Assembly (NCBI RefSeq): GCF_000348985.1
Contig: NC_035924.1
Coordinates: 434,001 to 498,000 of the forward strand
Length of the DNA stretch: 64,000 nucleotides
Direction: 5' to 3'
Origin: Huiozyma naganishii CBS 8797
Lineage: Eukaryota; Ascomycota; Saccharomycetes; Saccharomycetales; Saccharomycetaceae
Numbering within the stretch: the first letter of the stretch is position 1; each line of letters starts with the position of its first letter. Shown here piece after piece: positions 28,246 through 37,661 of this stretch. Position numbers and translations under genes: made by a program. The notes below the pieces were generated by a model. The model was given only the letters and a program-made list of their open reading frames with translations. It did not search any database and was not told where the DNA came from.

Positions 28246-29088
28246 ATGTTTGCGGTGGATGCAGTGTTTGTGCGGGTGGTTCTGATTGTGGCCGCGTTTA
28301 TTGGTGTTGTGCGCGCCGATGTGGCGATCGTGGCGCCCGAGAAGGGGAAGACGTTCTCCCCGCAGGGGGGCACGGTGGACATATCAGTGAAGTGGGCCGA
28401 TGACGGGAACTACCCGCAATTGGACAAAGTGACGTACTACACGCTGTCGCTGTGCTCCGGTCCCAACAGTCAGATCAACTGTTTCTTCCCGATCCAGAAG
28501 AAATTGGCCCCCTCGGCGTTAGAGGAGGAGAACAGCGGTGGGAACCATTACTATTCATTCGACGCGACTTTCTCCGCTGGTGTCGTTGGGTCAGGGCAGT
28601 TTTATTTGCAAGTGTTTGCCTTTGTCGAGAACCAGGGGTACACGATCCACTACTCGCCGAGGTTCGTTCTGACGGGGATGTCTGGCCAAGTGACGACTTT
28701 CACTTACTCGGATACGATACAACCCGCTGGGCAGACGTCGATCCAGACAACAACAACACGCACGGCGGACACCTCCATCGACTCGGCGTCATTTTCCGTG
28801 ACGTACACGAAACAGACAGGTACGAGGCGGTTCGCACCAATGCAGTCCAAACCGGGGACTCGCGTCACGGCGACCTCTTGGTCGAGGAAGTACCCAACAA
28901 GCGCGGTCACGTACTACTCCACGTTCCGCAAGTCCCTCGACCAACTGACCACAATCACCCCAGGTATCTCCTACCTCATCACTTCGGACTTCAACTACGC
29001 GACACCGGCACCGATGCCCTCGGACAACGGTGGGTGGTACAATCCATCAAAGAGACTCTCGCTCACAGCAAGGAAAATCAGCTTATAA
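28246..29088 (+). CDS. KRE9: Kre9, beta-1,6-glucan assembly protein
   Basis: Secreted O-mannosylated protein needed for cell-surface beta-1,6-glucan. From the ATG at 28246 the product is 280 aa, against 276 in S. cerevisiae (YJL174W), and begins with a clean signal peptide (FAVDAVFVRVVLIVAAFIG, cleavage after VRA). In-frame ATGs also exist at 28153 and 28210, and the open frame reaches a TTG at 28141. These would add up to 31 residues with a second hydrophobic patch. Conserved parts include the N-terminal Ig-like KRE9/KNH domain (FSPQGGTVDISVKW) and the C-terminal block RFAPMQSKPGTRVTATSW, plus SDNGGWYNPSKRLSLTARKI. GC content is notably high. Confidence 0.93.
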   Translation: MFAVDAVFVRVVLIVAAFIGVVRADVAIVAPEKGKTFSPQGGTVDISVKWADDGNYPQLDKVTYYTLSLCSGPNSQINCFFPIQKKLAPSALEEENSGGNHYYSFDATFSAGVVGSGQFYLQVFAFVENQGYTIHYSPRFVLTGMSGQVTTFTYSDTIQPAGQTSIQTTTTRTADTSIDSASFSVTYTKQTGTRRFAPMQSKPGTRVTATSWSRKYPTSAVTYYSTFRKSLDQLTTITPGISYLITSDFNYATPAPMPSDNGGWYNPSKRLSLTARKISL

Positions 29089-29109
29089 GTACATACATAC
29101 ATACGAAAC

Positions 29110-29472
29110 TTAGTATATCTCTGGGAACTGCTTCGAAAGACCCTGCAACGCGACCACCGCGTCGACACTGACACTCTCCCCCTCGTGCAACACACACTCC
29201 ACGGCATCCAGCACGAGAAACCCAACGTCCCCAGCATCGGAGGCACGACACACAAACTCGTACCACTTGTCCACGACGAAGGGTCCAGCACCAGCGGTCG
29301 TCCGCACGCCATCGAGCGTCACGGGCCCAGCGTCACGGCCACTGTGAGTCGGTGCGGACAACACGAGCGAGGTCTCGGTGGGTTGCGCAGTGACGCGTGC
29401 AACGAGCCGGAACACGGACGCACTGTTGTGACTCAGTTCGGATGGGTCCACCCTCGGAGTAGCGTCGTTCAT
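29110..29472 (-). CDS. RFA3: Rfa3, RPA14 subunit of replication protein A
   Basis: 120 aa, against 122 in S. cerevisiae (YJL173C). It is the smallest subunit of the heterotrimeric ssDNA-binding protein RPA, with a single OB fold. Conserved segments: TPRVDPSEL at the N-terminus, DKWYEFVCRASDAGDVGFLVLDAVEC in the OB-fold core, and the C-terminal helix and tail GVVALQ-like to FPEIY. The stop codon lies only 21 bp from the KRE9 stop in convergent orientation, so the two mRNAs must overlap at their 3' ends. It is divergent from CPS1. Confidence 0.94.
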   Translation of the reverse strand: MNDATPRVDPSELSHNSASVFRLVARVTAQPTETSLVLSAPTHSGRDAGPVTLDGVRTTAGAGPFVVDKWYEFVCRASDAGDVGFLVLDAVECVLHEGESVSVDAVVALQGLSKQFPEIY

Positions 29473-29855
29473 CGTTGTCGGTGGCGGGCAGCGGCTGGGT
29501 TCAAAGTCGATGGTTTGAAGTGCAACGCGTCTTGTTCTTTAAATATTAATTCCTGATGGAAGAGTGGTGTCGTGGGAGCACTGTGTGGTGGGAGCAGACA
29601 GTTGCGCTGGGCGATGCTATCGATGCTGATGCTGTTGTGGTGAAATGCGGTTGGTGGGGGCTGGCGTGGGTTGCTGATGGCAATTGGGTGTGTCTGGTGG
29701 GCAACAGATACTCCGTGTAAAGTGACATGACGCGATAACGATAAAGAAACCGCTTCTTATCAACTTGTTCTCTCACTGTATTTAAGGGCAGCCGAAGTGG
29801 GTGTGCACAGAGTCCATTACACTTTGTCACTTGCTCAGAACAGGCCAGGATTGCA
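29473..29855. other. RFA3 / CPS1 divergent promoter
   Basis: 383 bp between two starts. An ACGCGT (MCB) at 29526-29531 lies 54 bp upstream of RFA3, which fits S-phase expression of RPA genes. No other clear site. Confidence 0.55.
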
Positions 29856-31571
29856 ATGAAGGGGGAACACGCGCTAGGTGTGTCGTTTTGGCAGAGAAAC
29901 AAGAAGGTGCTGATGCCGCTAGTGGCATTGATGTCCGTCGGGACATTGTTCACGCTGCAGTCTGCCTGCTGCGGTCGTAGCGATGAGGTGCCACCGCTGC
30001 AGCAACAGCAACAGGAGTTGTGTCCACCGACAGCGGCACTGCGTCCTTCGTTCAACGGGTCCGTCGCGGAGATTCTGCACGACGCCCACTACAAGGAACA
30101 ATCCATCGAGAGGCTGTCCCGCGCCGTTCGTATCCCAACAGAGGTGCAGGACGTGAACCCGGCACCAGAGGACGACCCGGACTTCTACGCACAGTTCTAC
30201 AAGTTCCACGAGTTTCTGCAGACTCAATTCCCGCTCGTGCACAAGCAACTCCGCAGAGAGGTCGTAAACAGAGTTGGCCTGCTCTACACTTGGGAGGGGA
30301 CGGAAACCGATTTGAAACCTGTGGTGCTCATGTCACACCAGGACGTCGTCCCTGTGAACAGAGAGACATGGGACGACTGGGAGTACCCTCCCTTCAGTGG
30401 CCACTACGACGAGGAGACCGATTTGCTTTGGGGGAGAGGTAGCAACGACTGTAAGAACCTGCTGATCGCAGAATTCGAGGCCATTGAGAAATTGCTAGAG
30501 GATGGGTTCACCCCAAGGAGAACTTTGTTGCTCTCTTTGGGGTTCGACGAGGAATCGAGCGGGAAATGGGGGGCAGGCTTTTTGGGCCCTTACATCCACG
30601 ACAGGTACGGTGACGACAGCGCGCTGATCATTATCGATGAAGGTGAAGGTATCGTCAAAGTCGACGAAAACTTGTACGTCGCGACTCCGATCAATGGAGA
30701 GAAAGGGTACGTTGATGTCACCGTGGACGTAGTCGGACACGGCGGCCACTCATCGATCCCACCGGACCACACGACCATCGGGGTCGCCTCGCAACTGATC
30801 GCACTCATGGAGGATAACCCTTGGGACTACGATTTCCAACTTGACAACCCGCTCTACGGCATGCTTTCGTGCTCTGCGGAACACTCCTCCACACTGGCAC
30901 CGCACGTCAGAGACGCCATCGTCAACGCCAGTTGGGACGAACGCAAGAGACGCGAATTGACCGACTACGTCGCCTCGCAGAAGACGCTCCGCGACCTCAT
31001 CAGAACGACCCAGGCGATCGATATCATCCACGGTGGAATCAAGGCGAATGCGTTGCCCGAATCAACCACTTTCCTCGTCAACCACAGGGTCGATTTGCAC
31101 TCCTCCGTCGCAGAGACCGTCGAGCGCGACCTGGATCTCGTGAAGATCATCGCGGACAAGTACGGGTACGGTGTCAAGTTCATGGACAATTTCCTAGTGG
31201 ACGAAACGGAACTAGGGTACATCGAGTTGTCCTTCAGCAAAGGGCTCGAGCCGGCTCCCAAATCGCCCAACTCAGGTGAGGTGTGGGATACCCTTGCGGG
31301 GACCATCCAAGACGTCTTTGAAAACGCCTTCAACAAGGACACGGGCGCGAAGAAGGAATTGTACGTCACCACGGGCCTGTTCTCGGGGAACACTGACACG
31401 AAACACTACTGGAACATCACCAAGAATATTTACAGGTTCACAGGGTCAATCGCAGAGGGCAGCGTTTTGAAGGGCGTCCACTCCGTGAATGAGTACATCC
31501 CCATGTCCGCTCACTTGCCTGCCATCGCCTTCCTATACGAGTTCATTATCAACGTCAATGAATACCTGTGA
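29856..31571 (+). CDS. CPS1: Cps1, vacuolar carboxypeptidase S
   Basis: Zinc M20-family Gly-X carboxypeptidase of the vacuole. 571 aa, against 576 in S. cerevisiae (YJL172W). A short cytosolic N-terminus with lysines (an ESCRT ubiquitin target in the S. cerevisiae protein) precedes one signal-anchor helix (about 18-36). The catalytic domain shows the M20 metal and catalytic residues: MSHQDVVPV (His), LWGRGSNDCKN (Asp), GFDEESSG (Glu pair), DEGEGI, and a late His in VLKGVHSVNEY. The dimerisation domain is recognisable by VVGHGGHSSIP. Codon third positions are GC-rich. Confidence 0.96.
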   Translation: MKGEHALGVSFWQRNKKVLMPLVALMSVGTLFTLQSACCGRSDEVPPLQQQQQELCPPTAALRPSFNGSVAEILHDAHYKEQSIERLSRAVRIPTEVQDVNPAPEDDPDFYAQFYKFHEFLQTQFPLVHKQLRREVVNRVGLLYTWEGTETDLKPVVLMSHQDVVPVNRETWDDWEYPPFSGHYDEETDLLWGRGSNDCKNLLIAEFEAIEKLLEDGFTPRRTLLLSLGFDEESSGKWGAGFLGPYIHDRYGDDSALIIIDEGEGIVKVDENLYVATPINGEKGYVDVTVDVVGHGGHSSIPPDHTTIGVASQLIALMEDNPWDYDFQLDNPLYGMLSCSAEHSSTLAPHVRDAIVNASWDERKRRELTDYVASQKTLRDLIRTTQAIDIIHGGIKANALPESTTFLVNHRVDLHSSVAETVERDLDLVKIIADKYGYGVKFMDNFLVDETELGYIELSFSKGLEPAPKSPNSGEVWDTLAGTIQDVFENAFNKDTGAKKELYVTTGLFSGNTDTKHYWNITKNIYRFTGSIAEGSVLKGVHSVNEYIPMSAHLPAIAFLYEFIINVNEYL

Positions 31572-31818
31572 TGAGTGGGAAGATGCGGTACCATCCAGAA
31601 ACCTTTCGATCTTTCTTATCTGATATATATCGTTATATAGAATACCACTGTTGTTGTTTGGAGCGCATGGCCAAGGGTACACCCCTCTAAATATAATGGA
31701 TGTGGTAATACACATAGCAAAGGGAAGAAAATACTTTAAATATAAGTAAGCAAACGTAATATCAAAACAAACATAAATACAGATTCACTTCACACTTCCC
31801 CTCAAGTTTATATCAGAT

Positions 31819-33024
31819 TCAAATCAAGAAGTGACCCACAGCGGTGACAACGGTAAATATGTAGTACCAGATACCAGACAATGGTGAGGACAACAGAGCC
31901 CCATTGGACTTACCGTTCTTTGTCCCCGTTGATGACGCTGGCGCGGTAGCAGAGATGCTCATCAATTGAGACGAGTAAGTTTCGTTTCTTGGGACGGATG
32001 ACAACAGGCTCTGGACTGCGTCGCTAGTGATGTTAGCATCGAAGGAGACGTCGTCGGACATGAACGTGATCGTGTTCCCAGCAGAGTCAAACACAACACC
32101 ACCTTTCATTGTCCCGGTGGTGTTTCTTGGGATGTAACCGTACGATTGAATACCTGTGCCCAAATCCTCGATACCTTGGAAAGTGTGGAAGGTCGAGTAC
32201 AAGTGGTTCCTCTCGGTACCATTCATCACTTCGAAGATGTCGAATTCACCACACCCACTGGCCCAACAGGAGCAGTTGGCGTTTGTTGGGTACTGTGCGG
32301 TTCTTGCAATGTGGTCGTTCAGCAACCAAATGGCAGGCATGTCGAAGAACTCAATTGAGGACGAGTTCTGTTTGGTCTCCGTGGGCATTTCGAATTCAAA
32401 CAGGAACATCTTTGTGACACCACCGAACCCGTAGTACGCTGGAATCCCCTTACGGTAGACACCACACCCTCTATCCAACCCGGATTTGGGACACGAGACG
32501 TTCGAGTAGATTATGTATTCCTGGTCCGAGGCAATCGAGTTGTTCCCACCAAGGACAGTTCTCTGACTAGCTGAGGAAACACCGTCAGCGCCCGCGTACG
32601 TCAAAGCCTTCCCCAAACATGGAGAATCCTTACCTGCTCTCGCCAAAAACGTGACGTTCTCGCCAACCTGCGCACTCCCGTCGTAGTACGCCTGACGAGT
32701 CCACGCAGACGACGATCTGGAATCGTTAGCGACAAACCCGGGGGAGTTGTAGAAGGCGAATTTGGACAGACTCAAGGGCCCACGCAAGTGGACAGAGACG
32801 TACTCTGCCAGGGGCGCATTGGTGCCCGAGAACCACTCCGCGTCCGCAACCTCACAACTACAACTGTCCTTCGTTATATCAGAGAACGATTTCACTGGGA
32901 AATACGTACCTGCAAAACCGACATTGGTGAAGTCGATCTTGTCGTAAGCCCTCACCTGGGCGGAAACGGTCGTTGCAGACAGCGACAGCGCACCTAGCAG
33001 CGCAACAGAGTAGTCAAACAGCAT
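31819..33024 (-). CDS. TOH1: Toh1 (YJL171C-like), GPI-anchored wall protein
   Basis: 401 aa from the ATG at 33024, against 396 in S. cerevisiae YJL171C. The longer open frame upstream lacks a sensible ATG and would bury the signal peptide. That signal peptide is residues 1-21 (MLFDYSVALLGALSLSATTV). The body is a Cys-rich beta-glucanase-like fold of the YJL171C/Tos1 family (WTRQAYYDGS, CSCWASGCGEFDIFEV, STFHTFQGIEDLG). The C-terminus is Ser/Thr-rich with a hydrophobic end (GIWYYIFTVVTAVGHFLI) fitting GPI attachment near SNGAL. S. cerevisiae Toh1 is a GPI protein of unknown role in wall stress. Confidence 0.9.
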   Translation of the reverse strand: MLFDYSVALLGALSLSATTVSAQVRAYDKIDFTNVGFAGTYFPVKSFSDITKDSCSCEVADAEWFSGTNAPLAEYVSVHLRGPLSLSKFAFYNSPGFVANDSRSSSAWTRQAYYDGSAQVGENVTFLARAGKDSPCLGKALTYAGADGVSSASQRTVLGGNNSIASDQEYIIYSNVSCPKSGLDRGCGVYRKGIPAYYGFGGVTKMFLFEFEMPTETKQNSSSIEFFDMPAIWLLNDHIARTAQYPTNANCSCWASGCGEFDIFEVMNGTERNHLYSTFHTFQGIEDLGTGIQSYGYIPRNTTGTMKGGVVFDSAGNTITFMSDDVSFDANITSDAVQSLLSSVPRNETYSSQLMSISATAPASSTGTKNGKSNGALLSSPLSGIWYYIFTVVTAVGHFLI

Positions 33025-33674
33025 TCTCTTCTTGTACTTCGGGTTTTTCTGTGTCGAGTGTAGTACACAAAAGAAGAAGATGCAAGACGACCTATAAAGT
33101 TCTACCGTCTTTAAATGCAAACACGAAGAAAGCAACAACAGAGGGAACTCACAAAGAACGCAGATGCTGTTTTAAAGGAGGGAGGCTGTGGGAGAGAGGC
33201 CCACCACGCTCGAAATGCACTACTCGGCTGCCCGTATAGAGGTTTCCTCGAGAGGTTCCTCGAGCGGTTCAAAAATAGACGCAGAACAATGGGAAAAGGA
33301 GAAAACCGGGCTCGAAGAAACTCAAACAATAGAAACAAAACACAGAAAAGAAACGAGGAGGAGGGCGAGGAATTCCGGCTTTTTCCCGTTCTGCGCGTTT
33401 TTTGTCCAACAAAATGAACATCGGGAACTTACGCAGTACGTTCCAGAGGCCGTGGACGCGCTCTCCAGCGGGCTGTTGCAATTGCAGCTGGAGCTATGAC
33501 GTTCTGGCTGCTGTGTTTTTGATCGTCTGGGGAGGTGTCGAGGTGTCGAGGTGAGAGGAGCAGTAGGCTCTGGGTCTTGGCATAGTCTACTTCCGAAAGG
33601 ATACAGAATTGGAAATTATTTTTACGTAAGAATAGTGGATGGTGTGGTGGTGGTAAGTAATTACACATACCTAT
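33025..33674. other. TOH1 promoter / ASG7 3' region
   Basis: 650 bp with several overlapping open frames on both strands in GC-rich DNA, none with recognisable features. The region lies upstream of TOH1 and downstream of ASG7. Confidence 0.5.
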
Positions 33675-34301
33675 CTATGCCCTCTTGGTAAGTAAGACTG
33701 AAAGAAGCACTATAGCTATCGTTTGCCCGGCCAGCGAACATAGAGTTCTGAGCATCCAGGTGGTGTAATGCTTTCTCAGCCTCACATGCGTACCCACAAC
33801 TTCCTCGACTACTTCCTTCAAATGGCGGTAACGGGTCGTCTGGAGGGCACGATCGCTGTCCACGTCATTGTCAGAGTGCGGGTCCTCATCTGCGCGGTGG
33901 ACAACTACCGTCTCCTCATTCCCTGATAGGCTCAATTCACTGCCGTTCATAAGCTCAGTCTCTTGCCACGTACTCTCGCTGAGCTTGAAATGGGACCTTG
34001 TTTCCCGCGTGCTAGCCTCGTACTGTGTCGGGTAGTCATATTCGGATAGTGGGGGGTGAGCTACTCTGTGGTCTAGGTAGAATTGACACCATATGTATAG
34101 CCCCACGTTACAGATCGAGGCGAGAGGGAATATAAGCCCAACCAGGAATAAACGGATAGGGTAGTGGTAATATAGAGAGGACCTTTGACACGAGGGGCAT
34201 TCGCAGCTGTGGTTCTCAGGAAAGTCCTCAAATGGTGCGACCAGATACTTTTCTTGGCCTTGTTCGTGTGCCTCGTCCATAACTGTTTGTAGAGAATCCA
34301 T
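33675..34301 (-). CDS. ASG7: Asg7, a-specific regulator of pheromone signalling
   Basis: 208 aa, against 209 in S. cerevisiae (YJL170C). In a cells Asg7, together with Ste3, relocates Gbeta (Ste4) and shuts off pheromone signalling after mating. Two hydrophobic segments are visible: about 51-75 (YPIRLFLVGLIFPLASICNV) and a C-terminal one at about 180-205 (TLCSLAGQTIAIVLLSVLL). A hydrophilic acidic region lies between them. A CECPSC motif sits at residues 33-38. An alpha2-Mcm1 operator about 130-160 bp upstream (listed separately) supports a-specific expression and so the identity. Confidence 0.93.
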   Translation of the reverse strand: MDSLQTVMDEAHEQGQEKYLVAPFEDFPENHSCECPSCQRSSLYYHYPIRLFLVGLIFPLASICNVGLYIWCQFYLDHRVAHPPLSEYDYPTQYEASTRETRSHFKLSESTWQETELMNGSELSLSGNEETVVVHRADEDPHSDNDVDSDRALQTTRYRHLKEVVEEVVGTHVRLRKHYTTWMLRTLCSLAGQTIAIVLLSVLLTKRA

Positions 34302-34658
34302 GAATAACTACCGTTAGACTTGAGACTTTTACCAATGCCAATAAACTAGAAACTAACGTACTTGTACAACCTCGACAGACCCCACTTTATGTACTGTAGC
34401 AACATCATGTTAGAAATCCTTCGAGTTTCAATGTAATATCCTAATCGGGTAATTTACACGATTTTAGATGTTTGAGAATTATCGCTTCTTAAACCAAAGA
34501 AATATCAAAAAAACAACTTGGGTTTCAACTATGTAATACATTGGCCCGTCTTTAAAGGTGTATGAGACAAAGCATAGTGTGGGAAATCTTCCGCTGTTCG
34601 GACACACAAACCGTTCGTGACCGTTATTTCGTTATTGTTCTGTACTATTTTGAGTGTG
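34302..34658. other. ASG7 promoter / SET2 3' region
   Basis: 357 bp holding the a-specific-gene operator listed separately and the SET2 3' end. Confidence 0.7.
34429..34460. promoter_or_regulatory. alpha2-Mcm1 a-specific-gene operator of ASG7
   Basis: Two inverted alpha2 half-sites (ATGTAAT on the left; TAATTTACAC on the right) flank a central Mcm1 P-box-like CCTAATCGGG. The 32-bp symmetric layout is that of S. cerevisiae asg operators. In alpha cells the alpha2-Mcm1-Ssn6-Tup1 complex represses such genes; in a cells Mcm1 activates them. Confidence 0.8.
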
Positions 34659-36785
34659 CTAGGATGACGATGGGGGCATGATATTCTTTTTCTCCTTCTT
34701 CTGCTTGTACTTGTTGACAAGCTTCTCCATGTACAGGTTGACAAATTTCTTAACTTTGGCTCTCTTGTCTCTATCAGGTTCGCTGGGGGGTAAAGTCTTT
34801 GGATCTTTTCGAAGCTCTTTGTTGGTCAAAATCTTTGTAATATCCCTTGAGCACTGTTTGATGTAGTCGTGGTTTAAAGCCACATCCGTTGTGTATTTTC
34901 GCACCAAATTGGGGACAAAGAGGGCAAAGAAATTGTTCCACTTACGTTCAATATGTGCGGAATGCGACATTGTCTTACGTTTCAATTTCCGTTCCTCCTT
35001 TTCCCTCTCCAACTTCAATTGCTCTTCTCGTTCTATCTCTTTTTGTCTATTGGCATCAGCAATGATTTTGGTCAACTCATCCCTTTTCGCACTTTCTTCC
35101 TCATATTTGGCTTTAAGACGCTTTCTTTCCTCCTCTTTTTTCCTCTCCAACTCCTCATCCTGATTGAGTTTCGGAGCTTTCGATTCGTAGTCGACGTCAG
35201 GGGTCAGTGGCCTTTTGTTTCTGTACATTTCAGAGCCTCTGTGGTCACTCATCGGGCCACGGCCATTGGAGGGAGAGTAATTCTGGTACCGACTGCCATT
35301 TGATGTGTCGTATCGCGTTTGGGTGTTTGTAATCTTAGGCGGTTCCGCCAACTTTCTGTGTTCCTGAGCATTATAATACATCGGTCTACCGTTTTCTTGT
35401 ATCATCTCCCAGCCTGGCGGTAGTCTCAACCGTCTCAAATCTATTGATTTGATCGAGGTCGATGTTTGATTCAGTTCTCTTTTCGTGATTCTCGTGTAAG
35501 TTTCGTAGCTGTCCCATTTGGAAAGCAAACTGGACCCCTCTGATTCTAGCATCGGGAACAGTTCCATGACAGCCCTCACTTTCTCGTTAATATGAGATGC
35601 AACGACACCATTTTTCGTCGTCTTGGGTAGTTTATCCAAAAAGACCAAGATGTCTTTGATAACATCTTCATCCTCTCCGAAGAGTTCCAAAAGATTGGCG
35701 AAACATTTGTACCCGTGAAGTTTTATCACTTTGTATAAAAGGCTCTCACTCTCTATCGAAAATAGCCTCTGGAACAACTTCAGTGCTATTAGTTTATTGT
35801 CCAATTGAAGGAGCACACTCATGATCTTTGTTACATCCGACTCGTCCTCGACAGCGGTGATCTCCAGGGACTCTACAAACTCGACATTTATGTTTTCATC
35901 ATCACTCTTCGTTATTGTTTCACCACTAGCCTTTTTCGCTTTAATCCATTTCTTTTCCATAGAAACGCTCACTCCCAGTGCGTCCGCGTAACTTTGGGGC
36001 AATAGGGATGCCGCGTCCGTCTGGGTTTTCCCACCAAGAAACCCTATACAGTTAGGTTCCCCACAGTAGCATTTCTGAGCTGTGGCGCCGTATCTATCAA
36101 CGTTATAATCAAATGTGATCTCCTCATCCTTCAAAATCTTCCTACTGGCAAAAATACCCATTTTTAATTTCCCGTTGACCACCCATTTATTAACGTATGC
36201 ATTGGGGCTGCAAGAATGATTGCAGAATCTTGCAAGACACCCCTTCATCGTAGCATCAATGAACTGCCCATTTTGTAACATCATGAAATAAAAATGCTTA
36301 AACTTCTTCTCATCGTAAGTGGCCATCCTGTCCCTAAACTCTTCCTCGTCAATCACCTCCCCCATATATTCGTATATAAACTGGTGCTGATCAATATCCT
36401 CCTTCGCGAGAACACCGTACCCCTTCATCTTCGTCTGGAAAACCATTACATCAGCATATTGTTTCCGCTGAAACCTCTGGTTCTGACAGTTCTTACCACA
36501 GGTAGACTCGCACAGCCCGTCCACACACTCTATTAGAGTCAATCTATTGATACAGTCGGAGTCCTCACCACACGATGCATTAAACCGTTCCCCGGTCTTT
36601 TCGTCGGTTTCGAACGTCTCGAAACAGTCACATTCCATGAATTCATTATTGGAATTCCCCAAGTATTTCGAAGTGTAAATGCACGATTCGAGCGGCGTGA
36701 ACGTCGACAAAGCCTCGTCTGTCTTGCTCTCCTCATTGGGAAACAGCTGCGGTATACGTGGTGGTGTCTCAGACTTCGCTGACAT
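34659..36785 (-). CDS. SET2: Set2, histone H3 Lys36 methyltransferase
   Basis: Co-transcriptional H3K36 methyltransferase bound to elongating RNA polymerase II. 708 aa, against 733 in S. cerevisiae (YJL168C). Domain order: AWS Cys cluster (about 50-110, ECDCFET to CGKNCQNQRFQ), SET domain (about 112-235, GYGVLAKEDI, EYMGEVIDEEEF, RFCNHSCSPNAY, EITFDYNVDRYG), post-SET (CYCGEPNCIG), a WW-like motif near 450-480 (LPPGWEMIQENGRPMYYN), a highly charged coiled coil (about 545-620), and the C-terminal SRI domain that binds phosphorylated CTD (about 620-695). The gene upstream in S. cerevisiae, ERG20, is missing here. Confidence 0.97.
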   Translation of the reverse strand: MSAKSETPPRIPQLFPNEESKTDEALSTFTPLESCIYTSKYLGNSNNEFMECDCFETFETDEKTGERFNASCGEDSDCINRLTLIECVDGLCESTCGKNCQNQRFQRKQYADVMVFQTKMKGYGVLAKEDIDQHQFIYEYMGEVIDEEEFRDRMATYDEKKFKHFYFMMLQNGQFIDATMKGCLARFCNHSCSPNAYVNKWVVNGKLKMGIFASRKILKDEEITFDYNVDRYGATAQKCYCGEPNCIGFLGGKTQTDAASLLPQSYADALGVSVSMEKKWIKAKKASGETITKSDDENINVEFVESLEITAVEDESDVTKIMSVLLQLDNKLIALKLFQRLFSIESESLLYKVIKLHGYKCFANLLELFGEDEDVIKDILVFLDKLPKTTKNGVVASHINEKVRAVMELFPMLESEGSSLLSKWDSYETYTRITKRELNQTSTSIKSIDLRRLRLPPGWEMIQENGRPMYYNAQEHRKLAEPPKITNTQTRYDTSNGSRYQNYSPSNGRGPMSDHRGSEMYRNKRPLTPDVDYESKAPKLNQDEELERKKEEERKRLKAKYEEESAKRDELTKIIADANRQKEIEREEQLKLEREKEERKLKRKTMSHSAHIERKWNNFFALFVPNLVRKYTTDVALNHDYIKQCSRDITKILTNKELRKDPKTLPPSEPDRDKRAKVKKFVNLYMEKLVNKYKQKKEKKNIMPPSSS

Positions 36786-36933
36786 GCTTGGCTCACACCC
36801 TTCCTTATTTTTTAACGGTTTACCGCTATCGCTTGTTTCCCTAGCACGATGATGTTGTTAATTTGAAATTTTCATGTTTTTTTTTTCAACTTTTTTTATT
36901 CGAAAATAACACAATTTTTGTTTACTTCTTGCA

Positions 36934-36941
36934 GTCACGTG
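36934..36941. promoter_or_regulatory. Cbf1 (CPF1) site GTCACGTG
   Basis: An exact Cbf1 octamer about 150 bp upstream of SET2 and 720 bp upstream of QCR8. S. cerevisiae QCR8 is described as controlled by Cbf1/CPF1, Abf1 and Hap factors, so this may be the retained element. Confidence 0.45.
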
Positions 36942-37459
36942 CAAAAGAGAGAGAAACCCTCTGGAAGCACTGTAGCTCCCGGGTACCTGATAGCTGTCGG
37001 GTTAGTAGTATGATTGTTCCCAGGTGTTCCAGTAAGTTCACCAGGAGGCAAGAACTCTTATAACGGTAATCTTTGAAAAAGATTGAAAAGTACCATCGCA
37101 ATTAACAAAAGAGAGCCCTAGCCACTGTTCAAAGGGAGACTTTGTTTCTGATAATGTTTTAATGTCATATCCAGGATATTAACTGCCGTATTTTTTGCTG
37201 TCATTGTACATTCACCGAGCCACACGTCTGACAGCTGCACTGTTCCCCAGTTTCCACAGTGAGAACACGTTTGGTGTCTGGGTTTTACCGTGCTTCTATA
37301 GGCGCACTCGTCTCAAACGTCTTGATGGCCGAGTATCTCACTTATACAACTACATAAAAGACACACAGAAGTTTCACTCCCACGATAGAGAGTGTTCTCA
37401 CGTAGAGATGCAGTGCTCTTACCAACATACCTACCTCTACCTTGGAAGCCGCATTCCAG

Positions 37460-37464
37460 CCAAT
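37460..37464 (+). promoter_or_regulatory. Hap2/3/4/5 CCAAT box upstream of QCR8
   Basis: CCAAT in the context GCCAATCAGA, 198 bp upstream of the QCR8 ATG. It is the CCAAT motif bound by the Hap complex in respiratory genes. Confidence 0.55.
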
Positions 37465-37661
37465 CAGAGCTAAGCAGGGGGATCCGCTCTACACTGTCTT
37501 TTTTTCGGTGTTACGATAAAACAGGAATAAAAGAATGTCAGTATTTAAAACAAGGCTTCTCTCTTCGGTCTAACTCCCACCAGTTACCTTGTGTTTGGTG
37601 CGTCTTGTGTTTTGAAGAGGACAGTTACACACTTACGAAGCACACGCTATAATAAATAATA

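Larger units (their letters stand above)
36786..37661. other. SET2 / QCR8 divergent region, ERG20 absent
   Basis: 876 bp. In S. cerevisiae the 1.06-kb ERG20 lies here; no remnant is visible. A 92-codon frame has no recognisable features. A Cbf1 and a Hap site are listed separately. Confidence 0.65.

Noticed and set aside
33027..33138. 38-codon N-terminal extension of TOH1
   Set aside because: It would place the signal peptide internally; the downstream ATG gives a product of the family's usual length.
29110..33700. Numerous long antisense frames over RFA3, CPS1, TOH1
   Set aside because: They mirror GC-rich third positions of the real genes and carry no recognisable domains.
37195..37473. 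92-codon frame in the SET2/QCR8 gap
   Set aside because: It overlaps promoter sites for QCR8, lacks a family match and shows no similarity to ERG20, the gene expected in this slot.
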